From Acidobacteriota bacterium (GTDB lineage Bacteria; Acidobacteriota; Terriglobia; Terriglobales; Acidobacteriaceae): a DNA stretch of 53,408 bases. The stretch covers positions 1 through 53,408 of the forward strand of contig JAJXWS010000013.1 in the NCBI GenBank assembly GCA_021781495.1. The letters are read 5' to 3'. The position numbers and the translations under genes were made by a program. The notes below the pieces were generated by a model. The model was not told the DNA's origin. It saw only the letters and a program-made list of their open reading frames with translations, and ran no database searches. Below, in pieces: positions 7,771 to 17,681 of this stretch; within the stretch, counting starts at the first letter, position 1; every line of letters begins with the position of its first letter.

Positions 7771-8178
7771 CTAGCGCTCATAACTGGTGAGCGTAACTTG
7801 AGCGCTGCGATCTACGGTTGCGCTGGCGATCCCGTGGTAAATCCGAACCTGGATGCCATGCAGATGCACAAGGATGTTGTTCCTGACTTCACGGTTCACA
7901 ATTCTTCGTTCAAGGTCGCTTCTGTTATCCGGTCCATTGAAGACGAATACCTGGGTGGTGGCATGCGCGGGAACACCCGCAATCAATGAGGCATAATTGA
8001 CTGCCTGTGCCCCGCCGCCGCCATGAAATCCTCGGACGTTCTGATAGACGCCGGCGGCATTTGGGTTCCACAACACAATCACGGATACGCAGCATCCCAT
8101 TGGACCTGTATCCATGGTGTTATCGTGAGCGGGCAAGTTCTGCGCGGTGCCAGTTACAGGCTGCTGCATGAGTTGCAT
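7771..8178 (-). CDS. Small protein with Gly-Cys and His motifs; possible CheD/CNF-like deamidase fold
   Basis: The protein has 135 residues from the ATG at 8178, which has a strong AGGAGGT site 6 bases upstream; an ATG at 8208 lacks one. There is no signal peptide or membrane segment. Two blocks stand out: PMGCCVSVIVLWN (Cys29-Cys30) and NVRGFHGGGG (His52). A Gly-Cys-x-Ser/Ala-Val strand followed about 20 residues later by an active His is the pattern of the CheD/CNF1 glutamine deamidase superfamily, so a hydrolase of that fold is possible. The rest matches nothing I recognise. It stands alone, between the response regulator (same strand) and a divergent glycosyltransferase gene. Confidence 0.6.
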   Translation of the reverse strand: MQLMQQPVTGTAQNLPAHDNTMDTGPMGCCVSVIVLWNPNAAGVYQNVRGFHGGGGAQAVNYASLIAGVPAHATTQVFVFNGPDNRSDLERRIVNREVRNNILVHLHGIQVRIYHGIASATVDRSAQVTLTSYER

Positions 8179-8208
8179 GGGAAGACCTCCTGACGGAATG
8201 GCTAACAA

Positions 8209-8527
8209 TCTTTTTCTGCTGGGGAAGAATTGTCAGGCCACCTATGTTACAGGAATTATTGCAAAATCTGACATCGCAAAGTTTGCGGGAAACTCTGTGT
8301 TGTGCAAGTAACTTTGCAAAGAAGTCAACGTGCGCCGGGGTAAAGCTTCGGGTTTGCGGAACGAGATGCCGGTGACGGATGAGGACGGGCTTGCTACACA
8401 TGCGTGGGCAAGGCATGGGAGCTGATCCGCCGTCTGCCCGCGCACGGCTTTGCGGCTATTCACAATAACCACGGCAGGATGCGGTACCCTCATAGCAGCA
8501 AGCCCATCCCATCGAACGGACATACGC
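8209..8527. other. Divergent intergenic region with two TTTGC palindromes
   Basis: This non-coding stretch lies between two divergent genes. It holds two perfect palindromes with a shared core: CGCAAAGTTTGCG at 8275-8287 and CTTTGCAAAG at 8312-8321, centred about 3.5 helical turns apart. It is AT-rich compared with its surroundings. These could be operators for the small Cys/His gene on the left. I see no convincing -35/-10 pair. Confidence 0.4.
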
Positions 8528-9826
8528 GTGCGCATCGTTCTGTCGAACATTGGTACCTTTGGCGACATCAATCCGCTGATCGCGATTGCTCTTGAACTGA
8601 AGCGGCGGGGGCACGTGCCGGTGATGGCGCTGCCCAACGTGTACCGGGGCAAAATTGAGCCGCTGGGGCTGGAATTTCGCGCCATTCGGCCGGACATCGA
8701 TCCCACGAACAGCATCCTAGTGGAGATGGTGTACGACATCAAGAAGGGAACGGAGCACGGGCTGCGCAACTTTCTTTTCCCCGCGCTGCGGCAGACCTAT
8801 GACGACCTGCTGGACGCGGCGACGCGGCCCGAGCGTGCCGACCTGCTGCTGCTGGGCGAACTGAACTATGCCGGGCCGCTGGTGGCCGAGGCGACAGGGA
8901 TCAAGTGGGCCAGCTACGTGCTGGCGCCGCTATCGTTCTTCTCGGCGTTTGATCCGCCGGTGCTTCCCATGTATCCGCGGCTGGCGCGGGCCGACAAGAA
9001 GGTGCCGGGCATGGGGCGCGTGATCAAGCGGCTGGCGCGGTTTGTGAGCCGCAAGTGGCCGGAGCCGATCTTTGCGCTGCGCAGCGAATTGGGGCTGCCG
9101 CGGGGCGCGAATCCGCTGTTTGATGCCAAGCACTCGCCAAACCTGGTGCTGGCGCTCTTCTCGCGGCTGCTGGGCGAGGAGCAGAAGGACTGGCCCGGCA
9201 ACAACCTGATTGCGGGCTTCTGCTTTTATGATGCGGATGCGGGCAACGCCGCGCTGCCCGCGCACCTGGAGGCATTTGTCTCCGCGGGGCCGCCGCCGGT
9301 GGTGTTCACGCTGGGTTCGGCGGCGGTGCTGGCCGCTGGCGATTTTTACGAGGTTTCCGCGAAGGCCGCAATGGAGCTGGGCATTCGCGCGGTGCTGCTG
9401 ATTGGCACGGACCCGCGTAACCGGCCGCAGCAGGAACTGCCGGACTCCATTTGCGTGGCCGAGTATGCGCCGTACTCCGCGCTGTTTTCGCGGGCATCGC
9501 TGGTGGTGCACCAGGGAGGTGTGGGCACCACGGCGCAGTGTCTGCGCGCGGGCAGGCCGATGATCATCATGCCGTACTCGCATGACCAGCCGGACAATGC
9601 GCGGCGGATGCAACGGCTGAAGGTGGCGCGGGTGATCCAGCGCAACAACTACGATCCGCACACGGTGGCGAATGCGGTGAAGGCGATGCTGGCCGACCCG
9701 CGCTACGCGGAGAACGCGGAGATTGCCGCCGAGCATCTGCGCCACGAGGACGGCGTGCAGACGGCCTGCAACGCCCTGGAAGAGCTGTATCTGCGTACGC
9801 GCAGGCGCCAGGGCGCGCCCGCATAG
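8528..9826 (+). CDS. UGT/MGT-like glycosyltransferase (GT1 family)
   Basis: The protein has 432 residues from the GTG at 8528; the frame stays open 26 codons upstream, but VRIVLSNIGTFGDINPLIAI is the family's normal beginning. The GT-B fold shows an N-terminal acceptor domain (FGDINPLIAIALELKRRGH) and a C-terminal nucleotide-sugar domain with VVFTLGSAAVL and the donor-binding segment VVHQGGVGTTAQCLRAGRPM followed by DQPDNARRM. The HQGGxGTT...G.P.i..P...DQ.. signature is diagnostic for UDP/TDP-sugar glycosyltransferases of the RhlB and macrolide type. It probably glycosylates a lipid or small molecule; the substrate cannot be read. It converges on the metallo-hydrolase gene with a gap of only 7 bases. 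Confidence 0.88.
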   Translation: MRIVLSNIGTFGDINPLIAIALELKRRGHVPVMALPNVYRGKIEPLGLEFRAIRPDIDPTNSILVEMVYDIKKGTEHGLRNFLFPALRQTYDDLLDAATRPERADLLLLGELNYAGPLVAEATGIKWASYVLAPLSFFSAFDPPVLPMYPRLARADKKVPGMGRVIKRLARFVSRKWPEPIFALRSELGLPRGANPLFDAKHSPNLVLALFSRLLGEEQKDWPGNNLIAGFCFYDADAGNAALPAHLEAFVSAGPPPVVFTLGSAAVLAAGDFYEVSAKAAMELGIRAVLLIGTDPRNRPQQELPDSICVAEYAPYSALFSRASLVVHQGGVGTTAQCLRAGRPMIIMPYSHDQPDNARRMQRLKVARVIQRNNYDPHTVANAVKAMLADPRYAENAEIAAEHLRHEDGVQTACNALEELYLRTRRRQGAPA

Positions 9827-9833
9827 CGCTGCG

Positions 9834-10883
9834 CTACGGCGCCGGATATTGCTTTGTCTGGGCAGTGCGCGAGTTGGTGACGCTGAAGCTGCCGTCCTGG
9901 CTGGCGACGACCTTGAAGTAGGCGCCGTCGCTGCCGCCCTGCAGATTCGCTATGAGCGGCGCTGCGCTGTTGTGCGCTGCATCGGAGCCCTCGGCGGTGT
10001 GCAGCATCCACAGGTCAGTGAGGCCGGGACTGTCATGCACGGTCTGCCACGCCTGTGGGCTGCCGGCCTTGTGCGCGCCGTTATTCATGATGGCCACGCG
10101 GGGATGAATGGCATCCACGATGGCGCGCGCGCTGGACAGATTCATGCCGTGATGCGTGACGAGGTAGAGGTCCACCTGACCGATGGGATTGCTGGGGCAG
10201 ACGAGCGCGATCTCCTTGGCCTTGGTCAGGTCGCCGAGGTCAAGAAAGCGGAACTTGCCGAAGCGCACCAGGATGCCAGCGGAGCGCGCGTTCTCTGTGT
10301 CGTCGGCGGGCCACTTGGGCTCAGTGGCGCACCAGGGATTGGGCGTGGGCTGGATGCCCGGCACCTGCGTGATGTGCTCGCCATCCGCGGCGAGAACGAC
10401 GGTGCTGAGGCCGGGGATGGAGATGGTGTCGCCGGGATGCACGATGCGGCGCGGCTTGCCCTGGATGGCTTTGAGATAGGCGGCGAAGTCGTGGCGGGTG
10501 ATGTCAGAGTCTTCGCGATTGACGCCGTGGTCGAGGAACTCGCTGACCTGCACGCGCTGGACGAGGTTGGGCACGCCGCCGACGTGGTCGGTGTGGAAGT
10601 GCGTGATGAGCACGTGGTCGATTTTGGAGATGCCGGCGTCGCGCATGGCGGCCTGGATGCGGTCGGCATCGCGGCCGTTGTTGCCGGGCCAGCCGGTATC
10701 CACGAGGAGCGAGCCGCCGGAAGGAGCCACGAGCAGCGTGGCCTGTCCGCCTTCCACGTCGATGGAGTAGATGAGCAGATGGCCGGCTTTGGCCTGAGCA
10801 TGGGCGGACTGCGCGATACCAGCGAGTGTGCCCGCCGCCAGCAGCAGGCCGGCGAAGCAGAAGCGCGATAGTGCAGCGGACAT
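9834..10883 (-). CDS. Exported MBL-fold metallo-hydrolase
   Basis: The protein has 349 residues from the ATG at 10883; an in-frame ATG at 10925 would add 14 residues. A signal peptide (LSRFCFAGLLLAAGTLAGIAQSAHA) directs it out of the cytoplasm. The metallo-beta-lactamase fold shows LLVDTGWPG, the zinc motif HFHTDHVGG, DLGDLT as the second metal Asp, and LYLVTHHGMN as the late His. The architecture is like the ComEC-type MBL domain released as a soluble exported protein. The substrate is unknown. No ribosome site separates the two possible starts. Its 3' end abuts the convergent glycosyltransferase gene. Confidence 0.85.
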   Translation of the reverse strand: MSAALSRFCFAGLLLAAGTLAGIAQSAHAQAKAGHLLIYSIDVEGGQATLLVAPSGGSLLVDTGWPGNNGRDADRIQAAMRDAGISKIDHVLITHFHTDHVGGVPNLVQRVQVSEFLDHGVNREDSDITRHDFAAYLKAIQGKPRRIVHPGDTISIPGLSTVVLAADGEHITQVPGIQPTPNPWCATEPKWPADDTENARSAGILVRFGKFRFLDLGDLTKAKEIALVCPSNPIGQVDLYLVTHHGMNLSSARAIVDAIHPRVAIMNNGAHKAGSPQAWQTVHDSPGLTDLWMLHTAEGSDAAHNSAAPLIANLQGGSDGAYFKVVASQDGSFSVTNSRTAQTKQYPAP

Positions 10884-11097
10884 GGTGCAACGGGACGAAG
10901 AGCGCGGAAAGAACGGGATTCTCATGTGGCGGCCAGTCTAAATGAGCGGACGGGGAGTGGGAAATGGGCTGCGACGGGACAGTAGATTGCTGGACTGGTA
11001 GAATAGAAACTGCCGCATTGTGCGGTGATTTACCGTATTTTCATCTCCCAACCTGACGGCCATGTGTGGCCGAATCCAGAAAAGGAACACCGTACCT

Positions 11098-12915
11098 GTG
11101 AGCCAGACGATACGCAATATCGCCATCATTGCCCATGTTGACCACGGCAAGACAACCCTTGTAGACGCCATGCTGCGGCAGGCTGGAACCTTCCGCGCGA
11201 ATGAGCAGGTGGCCGAGCGGGTGATGGACTCCAATGAGCTGGAGCGCGAGCGCGGCATCACGATTCTGGCCAAGAACACGGCGATCAACTACGCAGGCGG
11301 CAAGATCAACATTGTGGACACGCCGGGCCACGCCGACTTTGGCGGCGAAGTGGAGCGCGCGCTGAAGATGGTGGACGGCGTGATGCTGCTGGTGGACGCG
11401 GCCGAGGGTCCGCTGCCGCAGACGCGCTACGTGCTGGCCAAGGCGCTGGAGGCCAAGCTGCCGCCGATCGTGGTGATCAACAAGATTGACCGTCCGGATG
11501 CTCGCCCGCAGGAGGTGCTGAACGAGGTCTATGACCTGTTCATTGACCTGGACGCGGACGAGCATCAGCTGGAGTTTCCGGTGCTGTACACGGTGGCCAA
11601 GCTGGGCACCGCGACCACGAATATCGACGAGCCGGGCAAGGACCTGCAGCCGCTGTTTGAGACGATCGTGAACACGATTCCGCCGGCGCAGGGCGATGCC
11701 GAGGGCGCGCTGCAGATTCTGGTGACCAACCTGGACTACTCGGATTACTTCGGGCGCATCGCCATCTGCCGCGTCTTCCAGGGCACGCTGCACGCGGGCG
11801 ATGAGGTGAACATCTCCAAGCGCAACGGCACGATGCAAAAGACGCGCATCACGAAGCTGTTCACCTTCAGCGGGCTGAAGCGCGCCGAGATTGAATCCAC
11901 GACGATTGGCGACATTGTGGCCGTGGCGGGCGTGGAGGGCATCACGATCGGCGAGACGATTACGGGCGTGGAGAATCCGGCGCCGCTGCCGCTGATCGTG
12001 ATTGACGAGCCGACCATCGCGATCCAGTTCAGCGTGAACAACTCGCCGTTTGCGGGGCGCGAAGGACAGTACGTGACAAGCCGCAATCTGCGCGAGCGGC
12101 TGGAGAAGGAACTGCTGACGAACGTGTCGATTCGCGTGGAAGATGGCGGATCGCCGGATACCTTCAAGGTGCTTGGCCGCGGCGAGTTGCAGCTTGCCAT
12201 CCTGATTGAGATGATGCGCCGCGAAGGCTACGAGCTGATGGCCGGACGGCCGGAGATTGTGACCAAGATGGTGGACGGCACGCGCATGGAGCCGGTTGAG
12301 CACCTGACCATCGACGTTCCGGAAGAGCACACCGGCGTGGTGATTGAGAAGCTGGGGCCACGCAAGGGCGAGATGACCAAGATGCACAATCACGGCTCAG
12401 GCCGCGTGCGCATGGAGTTCCGCGTGCCCAGCCGCGGCCTGATTGGCCTGCGCAGCGAGATGCTTACGGAGACGCGCGGCACCATTGTGATGAACTCGCT
12501 GTTCGATGGCTACATGCCGTACCAGGGCGAGATTCCGCAGCGGCCTACGGGCGCGCTGATCGCGGATCGGCAGGGGCTGACCACGACCTATGCGCTGAAC
12601 GGACTGCAGGAGCGCGGCATTCTGTTTGTGGGGCCCGGCGTGGATGTGTATGAGGGCATGATTGTCGGCGAGCACTCGCGCGACAACGATCTGGATGTAA
12701 ACGTGGTGCGCGAGAAGAAGATGACCAACATGCGCGCCTCCAGCGCGGATGAGGCGATTCGCCTGGTGCCCTACAAGGCGCTGAATCTGGAGCAGGCCAT
12801 CGAGTTTATTGCCGATGACGAACTGGTGGAAGTGACGCCGAAGTCGCTCCGTCTGCGCAAGAAGATTCTGCAGGCCAACCGCAGGCCGAAGCGCTGGGAG
12901 AAGAGCGCGGAGTAG
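11098..12915 (+). CDS. typA: Translational GTPase TypA/BipA
   Basis: The protein has 605 residues from the GTG at 11098, which has AAGGAA upstream; an ATG at 11062 lies in frame but adds a non-conserved leader. The GTPase domain shows G1 [10 protein letters not shown], the switch Thr in [13 protein letters not shown]3 [11 protein letters not shown] and G4 [10 protein letters not shown]. Domain II, the EF-G-like domains III/V and the TypA-specific C-terminus ([19 protein letters not shown]) follow. TypA binds ribosomes and acts in 50S assembly and stress or cold growth. Length and motifs are those of a normal full-length member. A strong terminator follows at 12943. Confidence 0.97.
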   Translation: MSQTIRNIAIIAHVDHGKTTLVDAMLRQAGTFRANEQVAERVMDSNELERERGITILAKNTAINYAGGKINIVDTPGHADFGGEVERALKMVDGVMLLVDAAEGPLPQTRYVLAKALEAKLPPIVVINKIDRPDARPQEVLNEVYDLFIDLDADEHQLEFPVLYTVAKLGTATTNIDEPGKDLQPLFETIVNTIPPAQGDAEGALQILVTNLDYSDYFGRIAICRVFQGTLHAGDEVNISKRNGTMQKTRITKLFTFSGLKRAEIESTTIGDIVAVAGVEGITIGETITGVENPAPLPLIVIDEPTIAIQFSVNNSPFAGREGQYVTSRNLRERLEKELLTNVSIRVEDGGSPDTFKVLGRGELQLAILIEMMRREGYELMAGRPEIVTKMVDGTRMEPVEHLTIDVPEEHTGVVIEKLGPRKGEMTKMHNHGSGRVRMEFRVPSRGLIGLRSEMLTETRGTIVMNSLFDGYMPYQGEIPQRPTGALIADRQGLTTTYALNGLQERGILFVGPGVDVYEGMIVGEHSRDNDLDVNVVREKKMTNMRASSADEAIRLVPYKALNLEQAIEFIADDELVEVTPKSLRLRKKILQANRRPKRWEKSAE

Positions 12916-12942
12916 TTCGGCAGCAACGCGATCGCAGGACGA

Positions 12943-12981
12943 GGCAGGCAGCATGCGCAGGCATTCTGCCTGCCTTTGTTT
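12943..12981 (+). terminator. Rho-independent terminator after typA
   Basis: GGCAGGCAG, a 14-base loop, CTGCCTGCC and then TTTGTTT: a perfect 9-bp GC-rich stem with a T-tract on the plus strand, 28 bases after the typA stop. Confidence 0.85.
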
Positions 12982-13013
12982 CTGGCGCGTATGCTTCGCT
13001 CCTCGCTACGGCG

Positions 13014-14189
13014 CTACGGAGCGGGCGCTTCTTCTACCTTGACGTTGTTGGCCACCTCTGTGCTGGGATGCACGATGACGCGGTCGCCGGCCTTGAGCCC
13101 GCTGAGCACCTCCCATTCTGTTTCGCCGCGATGGCCGATCTGGACGGGCGTATGCTGCGCGCGGCCATTGCGCACCACGAACGCGGCCCACTGGCTGGCG
13201 CTGCGGAAGACGGCGCTGGAAGGAACGCGAAGAACCGAGTCGCTCTGCCACACGATGACGCGCACCTCCACGTGATAACCATCTTCGAGCGCATCCGTCT
13301 TTCCCGCAAAGTCGCAGAGGACGTTCACGCGCTGCTCTTCCACGCCGAGCGCGGAGACCTTGGTGAATCCGCCCGGCTCGACGGTGCGCACGGTGGCGGG
13401 AATCGTCTGGCTGCCGCCCCAGTCTGTAATCTCCGCGGCCATGCCGGGACGGATGCGCACGGCATCACGGGTGAGAAAGTCGGCCACGATCTCCAGCCGC
13501 GGGGTGTAGGCGATCTCGATGAGCGGCGTGCCCGCTGCGACCACGCGCTCGCTTTGCTCAATCATGCGGAGGACGCGGCCATCCACGGGGCAGAGCACGG
13601 CGGTGGGCATATCCGGATTTCCGCTCGCACTCACGAGCAGCGCGGATTGCGCCTCCTCCACCTGATACGCCGCAGAAGCCGCGCCGGATTGCGCGGCGTG
13701 TAGCTGCCTTTCTACAGCCTCGTCCTGCGCGGTTATCTTCTCCAGCGCCTCAGCGGATACGATGCCCTGCCGGTAGAGCTCGCGGGCGCGCTGCAGGTCT
13801 CGCTGCGTTTGCGCTTTATCGGTTGCAGCCTTTGCGGCGAGTGCGTCTGCCTGCTGCCTGGCCGCCCTGGCTGCGTCCAGGCGCGCGCTGAGCACAGCAT
13901 GCTGGCGCGGATCAATGGGCGCGGGGTCAATCCACGTGAGGGTTTCTCCGGCGCGCACGGTGTCGCCCGCGTGCAGAGGGATGCGCCGCAGGCTGCCGGT
14001 CACGGTGGCCGCCACCACAAAGTGATCGTGCATGCGCGTCTTGCCCTCTTCCTCCACGGTCTCCTGCAGGTACCCCTGCTGCACGGCGACGGTCTGTACG
14101 GGAATGGGAGCAGGGCGAACAAGGAAGGCCAACGCAGCCGCGACGAGCAGCACAACCAGCGCAAGGACGAGATAGCGGTGCTTGTTCAT
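13014..14189 (-). CDS. HlyD/MacA-like membrane fusion protein
   Basis: This 391-residue periplasmic adaptor is anchored by an N-terminal membrane helix (residues 6-24, YLVLALVVLLVAAALAFLV). It has a split lipoyl/barrel-sandwich domain, an Ala/Gln-rich coiled-coil hairpin at about 90-160 (LDAARAARQQADALAAKAA), the second lipoyl half (AVLCPVDGRVLRMIEQSERVVAAGTPL), and a beta-barrel to membrane-proximal region (VLRVPSSAVF, HTPVQIGHRG, GLKAGDRVIVHPS). It should link the inner-membrane ABC unit to an outer-membrane channel. No TolC gene is seen here. Its ATG directly abuts the stop of the permease gene, so the three genes form one operon. Confidence 0.92.
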   Translation of the reverse strand: MNKHRYLVLALVVLLVAAALAFLVRPAPIPVQTVAVQQGYLQETVEEEGKTRMHDHFVVAATVTGSLRRIPLHAGDTVRAGETLTWIDPAPIDPRQHAVLSARLDAARAARQQADALAAKAATDKAQTQRDLQRARELYRQGIVSAEALEKITAQDEAVERQLHAAQSGAASAAYQVEEAQSALLVSASGNPDMPTAVLCPVDGRVLRMIEQSERVVAAGTPLIEIAYTPRLEIVADFLTRDAVRIRPGMAAEITDWGGSQTIPATVRTVEPGGFTKVSALGVEEQRVNVLCDFAGKTDALEDGYHVEVRVIVWQSDSVLRVPSSAVFRSASQWAAFVVRNGRAQHTPVQIGHRGETEWEVLSGLKAGDRVIVHPSTEVANNVKVEEAPAP

Positions 14190-16553
14190 TTACTCACCCG
14201 CCTTGAGAACCGTGACAATCTCCAGCTTTGTGATGCGGCGGCGAATCAGAAGTCCTGAGGCAACGGCGGCACCCAGCACGATGAGAAACGCCCACGCATA
14301 GCTCGCGGGCTGCACGATCACCGGCATGCGATACAGCTCCGTTCGCAGCAGAACGGCAAGCTCAGCGCACAGCGCGTAACCGGCAATGAAACCGAATGGC
14401 AAGGCGAGCATGGTGATGAAGGCCTGTTCGGCAAGAAGGATAAAAGTAATCTCCTGCCGTGTGAAGCCGAGCACGCGCAGAGTGGCAAGTTCGCGCGCAC
14501 GCTCGGACAACGCGATGCGGGCTCCGTTGTAGATCATGCCGACGGCAATGACGGATGCGAAGACCATGAGCGTGCCGAGCGAGATAGCCATGCTGCGGTT
14601 GATGGTGTCCTGAAAGCTGCGGATGACCGTCTCTTTGACAGAGACGGAGGCAACGGCGGGGAGCGTTTTCAGTTCGCGGTAGAGGCTCTGCCGCCTGCCT
14701 GCATCCACCTGCAGCAACGCGCCGGAGATGGAGTGATCCTCCTGCAGGATGCGGTTGAGCGCATAGAGGTCCATGTAGGCACTGGTGCCAAGCAACTCGT
14801 CCACAGTGCCTGCGAGTTGTACGTCTTGCACGGTGCGGCGGTCTTCCAGCACTTCCACGGTGAGTGTTGCGCCGGGCGCGGCATGGAGCGCCTGGGCCAG
14901 CGCGGTGCTGACCATCAGGCCGCTTGCGGGAATAGCGGCAGAGCGTCCGTACTGGTCGATGGGGCGGCGCATCTGGCTGTCGCGCTCAAGTCCCAGGAGC
15001 GTGGTCCGCTTCCATCGATGCCCGTAGCGAATGCGCACAGGCACGGCGCGAAACGGCTCGCTGCGGATGACTCCGGTCATGCCTGCCACCTCAAAGCGCA
15101 CACGCGCGGAGTGCGGCTCATTGAGCGTGACGGCGATGTCTTCGCGCTGTGCGTCGCGAAACTGTAACTGCATCATGCGATCGAGCGCATCAAACAGTCC
15201 GAACTCGACCACCACGATCATCACGGCGCAGCAGATGGCGAACGCGGAGGCGATGGCCCTCCAGGGACGGCGCTCGATGTTGCGGAGCGTCATGCGCAGC
15301 GCGGGCGAGATCCAGCGCAGGTTCATACGGTCCACCAGGCGCGGGCGGAACTGCGTGGGACGCTCGGGGCGCATGGCCTCAGCCGGCGGCAGCGCCGCGG
15401 CACGCCTGACCGCGCCTGCCGCGCCAGCGATTGCCGTGGCGGCGGTGATGAGGCCGGCCCAGAGGAAGATGCCGGGCTCGGGCCGGTAGACGAGAATGGG
15501 GAAGCGATAGAACTCGGCGTAGATGGAGGCGAGGCGAATGCCGAAGGCCCATCCTACAGCGCATCCCAGCAGATAGCCCGCAAAGGCCACCAGAAGGCTG
15601 AACTGCACGTAGTGCAGACCAACCTGCCAGTTGGAATAGCCGAAGGCCTTGATGACCGCGATCTCAGCACGCTGCATGTTTACGAGTCGGCTGAAGGAGA
15701 GATGCACGAGCAGCGCAGCGACGGCCAGAAAGATGGCCGGGATGATGTTGGCGCTGACGCGGTTTTGCGAGATCTCATCGGAGATGAAGCGATGCGATAT
15801 CTGGTCCTCGCGCCCATAGGCGCCCAGGCTTCCGTAGCGGTCGAGGACGCGATCCATCTGCGCGAGCACATCCGCCTGAACCGCGTGCGGCTGCAGAGAA
15901 ACGGTGATGGAGTTGAAGGCGCCCTGCATGTCCAGAGCCGCTTCCAGCGCGTCGATGGACATCCACAGCACGCCGAAGCGCTTGTTATCTGGGAACAACG
16001 AGCCGCCGCCGCGAATCTCGTAGATGTACTCCGGGGACAGCGCGATGCCGACGATGGTGAGCTGCTGCCATCGCCCGCGGATGACGGCATTCAGGCGGCT
16101 GCCGGGCTGGAGTTGATTGGCCCGGGCGAAGGCCTCGCTTGCGATAACCTCATTGTCCGCGCCGGCAAGCGTGTATCGGCCCTGGCGCAGGAAGAGCGCA
16201 TTCAGACCGCGTGTCTGCCTGGGGTCAATGGAGATGAGACGGCCGACGGCGGGCTCGTCGAGGCCGGGCACATCGAGTGTCACATCCATCTGCACGCGCT
16301 GTTCGGCCTGGGCAATGCCGGGTATCTCGCGGATGCGGCTTGCCACCGCGAGAGGAGCGCGCTTGAGCTCGGCGAATACATCGGCAAAGCGGTACTGGGC
16401 ATAGTAGTCGGCCTGCGAGCGAAGCAGCGAGCGGTACATGGCGCGCATGGCGACAAAGGAGGCAACACCGCACGCGATGACGAGCGCAATGGAGACCGCC
16501 TGTCCACTCATGTGGAAGACATCGCGCAGCAGTTTGCGATGCAGCATGGCCAT
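14190..16553 (-). CDS. FtsX/MacB-type ABC transporter permease
   Basis: This 787-residue permease has an N-terminal membrane helix ([21 protein letters not shown]), a large periplasmic region, a first FtsX domain near residues 270-385 ([41 protein letters not shown]), a second periplasmic domain after a further helix near 435, and a second FtsX domain near 660-780 ([28 protein letters not shown]). The 'E.a.LrvlGft..ei' signature occurs twice, as in FtsX-duplicated permeases. It works with the ATPase encoded 3 bases upstream and the fusion protein immediately downstream. The likely role is export of lipid, peptide or drug in a tripartite pump; the substrate cannot be told. Confidence 0.92.
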   Translation of the reverse strand: MAMLHRKLLRDVFHMSGQAVSIALVIACGVASFVAMRAMYRSLLRSQADYYAQYRFADVFAELKRAPLAVASRIREIPGIAQAEQRVQMDVTLDVPGLDEPAVGRLISIDPRQTRGLNALFLRQGRYTLAGADNEVIASEAFARANQLQPGSRLNAVIRGRWQQLTIVGIALSPEYIYEIRGGGSLFPDNKRFGVLWMSIDALEAALDMQGAFNSITVSLQPHAVQADVLAQMDRVLDRYGSLGAYGREDQISHRFISDEISQNRVSANIIPAIFLAVAALLVHLSFSRLVNMQRAEIAVIKAFGYSNWQVGLHYVQFSLLVAFAGYLLGCAVGWAFGIRLASIYAEFYRFPILVYRPEPGIFLWAGLITAATAIAGAAGAVRRAAALPPAEAMRPERPTQFRPRLVDRMNLRWISPALRMTLRNIERRPWRAIASAFAICCAVMIVVVEFGLFDALDRMMQLQFRDAQREDIAVTLNEPHSARVRFEVAGMTGVIRSEPFRAVPVRIRYGHRWKRTTLLGLERDSQMRRPIDQYGRSAAIPASGLMVSTALAQALHAAPGATLTVEVLEDRRTVQDVQLAGTVDELLGTSAYMDLYALNRILQEDHSISGALLQVDAGRRQSLYRELKTLPAVASVSVKETVIRSFQDTINRSMAISLGTLMVFASVIAVGMIYNGARIALSERARELATLRVLGFTRQEITFILLAEQAFITMLALPFGFIAGYALCAELAVLLRTELYRMPVIVQPASYAWAFLIVLGAAVASGLLIRRRITKLEIVTVLKAGE

Positions 16554-16556
16554 GGA

Positions 16557-17297
16557 TCACCACACCAGTTCTTCCGGCCGGGCGCGCCGCGCGTTGCGCG
16601 CGATCTGCACAATCTCGCCGCTGCGCAGGCGGATAACGCGATCGGCCATGTCGGCAATGGCCGTGTTGTGCGTGATGACGGCGACGAGCGTGTGCAGTTC
16701 CTGGTTGATGTGCGCGAGCACGTCCAGCACCAGCTTGGCGGTTGGAAAGTCGAGTGCGCCGGTGGGCTCGTCGCACAGCAGGATGTCAGGATTCTTGGCG
16801 ATGGCGCGGGCGATGGCCACGCGCTGCTGCTCGCCGCCGGAGAGCTGCGACGGAAAGTGATTCAGCCGCTCGTTCAGTCCGACGAGGCGCAGCGCCTCTC
16901 GCGGATTCATGGGGCGCTCGGCGATCTCCGTGACCAGTGCGACGTTCTCAAGGGCGGTAAGGCTCGGAATGAGGTTGTAGAACTGAAAGACGAAGCCGAC
17001 GTGCTCGCGCCGGAAGCGCGTGAGGCCCGCGTCGTCTGCCTGGCTCAGCCAGTGGTCGCGAAAGCGGACGTCGCCGGAGGTTGGAGTGTCGAGCCCGCCC
17101 AGAATGTTGAGCAGCGTAGATTTTCCGCTGCCGGAGGGGCCGAGGAAGACGACAAACTCGCCGGCCGCCAGATCCAGCTGAACGCTTCGCAGCGCCTCAA
17201 CCTTCACGTCGCCGGTCTGATAGGTTTTGGACACAGAATGGACGTGGAAGACAACATTGCTCTCATCCTGAACCGAGCTGGTTGTCGCATCCGCCAT
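16557..17297 (-). CDS. MacB/LolD-like ABC transporter ATPase
   Basis: The protein has 246 residues from the ATG at 17297; a TTG 12 bases upstream is an alternative. Motifs are complete: Walker [11 protein letters not shown]-loop [18 protein letters not shown], signature [14 protein letters not shown], Walker [13 protein letters not shown], and the H-loop His in [18 protein letters not shown]. The ExPTGALD form and the 'FQ.fNLip.lta.eNV' segment place it in the MacB/LolD/FtsE group. It is the first gene of the three-gene exporter operon. A GTGAT-N4-ATCAC palindrome is centred about 72 bases upstream of its start and may control the operon. Confidence 0.95.
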   Translation of the reverse strand: MADATTSSVQDESNVVFHVHSVSKTYQTGDVKVEALRSVQLDLAAGEFVVFLGPSGSGKSTLLNILGGLDTPTSGDVRFRDHWLSQADDAGLTRFRREHVGFVFQFYNLIPSLTALENVALVTEIAERPMNPREALRLVGLNERLNHFPSQLSGGEQQRVAIARAIAKNPDILLCDEPTGALDFPTAKLVLDVLAHINQELHTLVAVITHNTAIADMADRVIRLRSGEIVQIARNARRARPEELVW

Positions 17298-17362
17298 GCA
17301 GCCCCACAATCCGGCCGTCCGATATTGCGCTCATATTCTGGGAGTATTCGGTTTGGTTATCG

Positions 17363-17376
17363 GTGATGGATATCAC
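17363..17376. promoter_or_regulatory. CRP/FNR-type palindrome upstream of the exporter operon
   Basis: GTGATGGATATCAC: perfect 5-bp arms GTGAT and ATCAC separated by 4 bases, the same architecture as the sites at 36589, 40683 and 40873. It lies between the exporter operon (start 17297, minus strand) and the wHTH gene (start 17682, plus strand). Confidence 0.5.
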
Positions 17377-17389
17377 GCCTAACGGCAAT

Positions 17390-17420
17390 GTTTGCCTGTA
17401 TTTCAAGGCAACAGGCAAAC
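17390..17420. repeat. 10-bp inverted repeat in the exporter/wHTH intergenic region
   Basis: GTTTGCCTGT, 11 bases, then ACAGGCAAAC: perfect arms. It could be an operator for a dimeric regulator, perhaps the nearby wHTH protein, or an RNA hairpin. The rest of 17298-17681 shows nothing I can name. Confidence 0.5.
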
Positions 17421-17681
17421 CAACTTTGCCGGATGACGTGGTCGGACTGGAGCGGCAACCTGCGCCTACTAATTGGTTTGCCGGAGGCGTGCGTATAACC
17501 GCGCGTGGCTTGTGTACACGGCTATCTTGCGCAGGGACGGCGAAGCAAGCGGATAAGCCAGCATCTCACCGCGCCGGGGCGGGATTCGTGCTAAACTCTT
17601 GCCGCTTGGAATGCGAGCACGGGAAGCGTGTGATGCTTTGTGCCGGGGCCGGATGCTTCTTCGTCAGGGAGGTTTCTCGCC

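Noticed and set aside
11041..12393. 450-codon minus-strand frame opposite typA
   Set aside because: TypA is certain. The opposite frame has no domain or ribosome site.
15612..17366. 584-codon plus-strand open frame antisense to the ABC permease and ATPase
   Set aside because: The minus strand carries complete ABC motifs and a tight operon. The plus-strand frame has no recognisable motif and arises from GC-rich codon bias.
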